From: Gammaproteobacteria bacterium
Lineage (GTDB): Bacteria; Pseudomonadota; Gammaproteobacteria; HyVt-429
Assembly: GCA_013152415.1 (NCBI GenBank)
Contig: JAADGI010000007.1
Span: forward strand, 1 to 64,000
Direction: 5' to 3'
DNA length: 64,000 nt
The notes beneath the pieces are model-generated. The model did not search any database. It was not told the origin of the DNA and saw nothing but the letters and a program-made list of their open reading frames with translations. The position numbers and the translations under genes were made by a program. This document shows positions 63,403 through 64,000 of this stretch, one piece after another. The number at the start of each line of letters is the position of its first letter. Within the stretch, counting starts at the first letter, position 1.

Positions 63403-64000
63403 GACGTGTTGCCCTCAGCAGATGTACCCGCCGACTGTCGGCATGCAGCACCTCGAATCGGAACCCCTCCAGGGTGACATCCTCACCACGCCGAGGCAGG
63501 TGGCCCAGGGATGAAATCACCAGCCCGGCGACTGTGTCCACATCACCCTTGTCATAGCTCACCCCAAAATAGTCGTTAAATTCTTCAATCGACAATATGC
63601 CCTTAATCACGTATTCGTCGTCACTACGCGGCATAATCAAGGTATCCAGATCATCAATGTCATGCTCGTCCTCAATCTCACCGACAATCTGTTCGAGCAC
63701 ATCCTCGATGGTCACCAGTCCGGCGGCCTGGCCATACTCGTCTACCACAATGGCCATATGATTACGGCTACTGCGGAATTCCCGCAACAACACATTGAGA
63801 CGCTTGCTCTCGGGGATAAAAATAGCCGGGCGCAACAGATCTCTTAGATTAAAGCTTTCCTTGTGGTTTGGCACAAAATATTGCAATAGATCTTTGGCAA
63901 GCAAGATACCCACGACCTTGTTCTTGTCACCGTCGATAACCGGGAATCGGGAGTGGGCGGTCTCAACAACCATGGGTAAGAACCCGTCTATAGGGAGACT
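63371..64000 (-). CDS. corC: CBS/CorC-domain protein CorC (partial)
   Basis: The C-terminal part of a CorC/HlyC protein, reading in from beyond the right edge of the window. It contains the second half of the CBS pair (RFPVIDGDKNKVVGILLAKDLL; NHMAIVVDEYGQAAGLVTIEDVLEQIVGEIEDEHD, the CorC hallmark) and the C-terminal CorC_HlyC domain (EYVIKGILSIEEFNDYFG; DTVAGLVISSLGHLPRRGEDV). Members without a DUF21 domain are cytoplasmic and linked to magnesium/cobalt efflux; whether DUF21 is present cannot be seen here. The visible frame is open to base 64000. Confidence 0.93.
   Translation of the reverse strand, partial: SLPIDGFLPMVVETAHSRFPVIDGDKNKVVGILLAKDLLQYFVPNHKESFNLRDLLRPAIFIPESKRLNVLLREFRSSRNHMAIVVDEYGQAAGLVTIEDVLEQIVGEIEDEHDIDDLDTLIMPRSDDEYVIKGILSIEEFNDYFGVSYDKGDVDTVAGLVISSLGHLPRRGEDVTLEGFRFEVLHADSRRVHLLRATRLVNNQDTAGE

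Noticed and set aside
63869-63887. A sigma-54-like motif (TTGGCAC, then TTGCA)
   Set aside because: The GG-to-GC spacing is 11 instead of 10 and it lies inside the corC coding region.

Overview
The window is a chromosomal segment of a gammaproteobacterium. The gene orders petABC-sspAB, murA-his-tat, mlaFEDCB-ibaG and yrbG/kdsDC-lptCAB-rpoN-hpf-ptsN-rapZ are all typical of that class. HPr kinase, a short-form HisG, separate hisI and hisE genes, a RegB/RegA-type redox two-component system and a periplasmic molybdoenzyme point to a respiratory, non-enteric lineage, perhaps near the Chromatiales or Thiotrichales. That placement is inference. Base composition looks moderately GC-rich, except around 59-61 kb, which is visibly AT-richer.

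Layout. 0-4 kb: bioA, a heat-shock hsp20 gene with an excellent sigma-32 promoter, and an IS110-family (IS1111-like) insertion sequence that has split a palindromic repeat. 4-10 kb (minus): hslVU, sspAB and petABC (the cytochrome bc1 complex). 10-18 kb: a DegS-like protease, rep helicase, a stand-alone acetolactate synthase, an RDD protein and a DUF255 thioredoxin-like protein. 17.7-32 kb (minus): one long collinear block, read from the 32 kb end as mlaFEDC-mlaB, ibaG (BolA), grxD, murA, hisG-D-C-B-H-A-F-I-E and tatA-B-C. It joins outer-membrane lipid trafficking, peptidoglycan precursor synthesis, complete histidine synthesis and Tat export. 32-38.5 kb: a DUF72-like gene, yrbG, and a three-subunit Tat-exported molybdoenzyme operon. 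The operon sits exactly between yrbG and kdsD and leaves a decayed duplicate of the yrbG 3' end next to kdsD. 38.9-50.4 kb (plus): kdsD-kdsC-lptC-lptA-lptB-rpoN-hpf-ptsN-hprK-rapZ-EIIA(Man)-ptsH-ptsI-mgtE, combining LPS synthesis and export with the nitrogen/regulatory PTS.

50.4-55.8 kb: a periplasmic and outer-membrane redox operon (Cys/Met-rich beta-barrel, lipid-anchored cytochrome c, TlpA-like thioredoxin, TPR protein) diverges from regB-regA. A RegA-type operator lies in the shared promoter region. 55.8-61.9 kb is an accessory island. It holds a group II intron, a DUF4258/YgiT toxin-antitoxin pair, a decayed tyrosine recombinase cut by a 170-bp MITE, a KAP-family P-loop NTPase whose TIR-like C-terminus is split by a frameshift (a probable anti-phage gene), and a truncated toxin beside a DUF2283 gene. 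61.9-64 kb returns to core genes: lnt and the C-terminal part of corC, which runs off the window.

A family of palindromic intergenic repeats is scattered through the window, including inside the his block. The most notable points are the split KAP/TIR-like gene, the molybdoenzyme insertion scar, an EIIA(Man) that lacks its phosphorylatable histidine, a TatB with a histone-like lysine tail, and the IS110 element that targeted a palindromic repeat. No rRNA, tRNA or CRISPR array was recognised.
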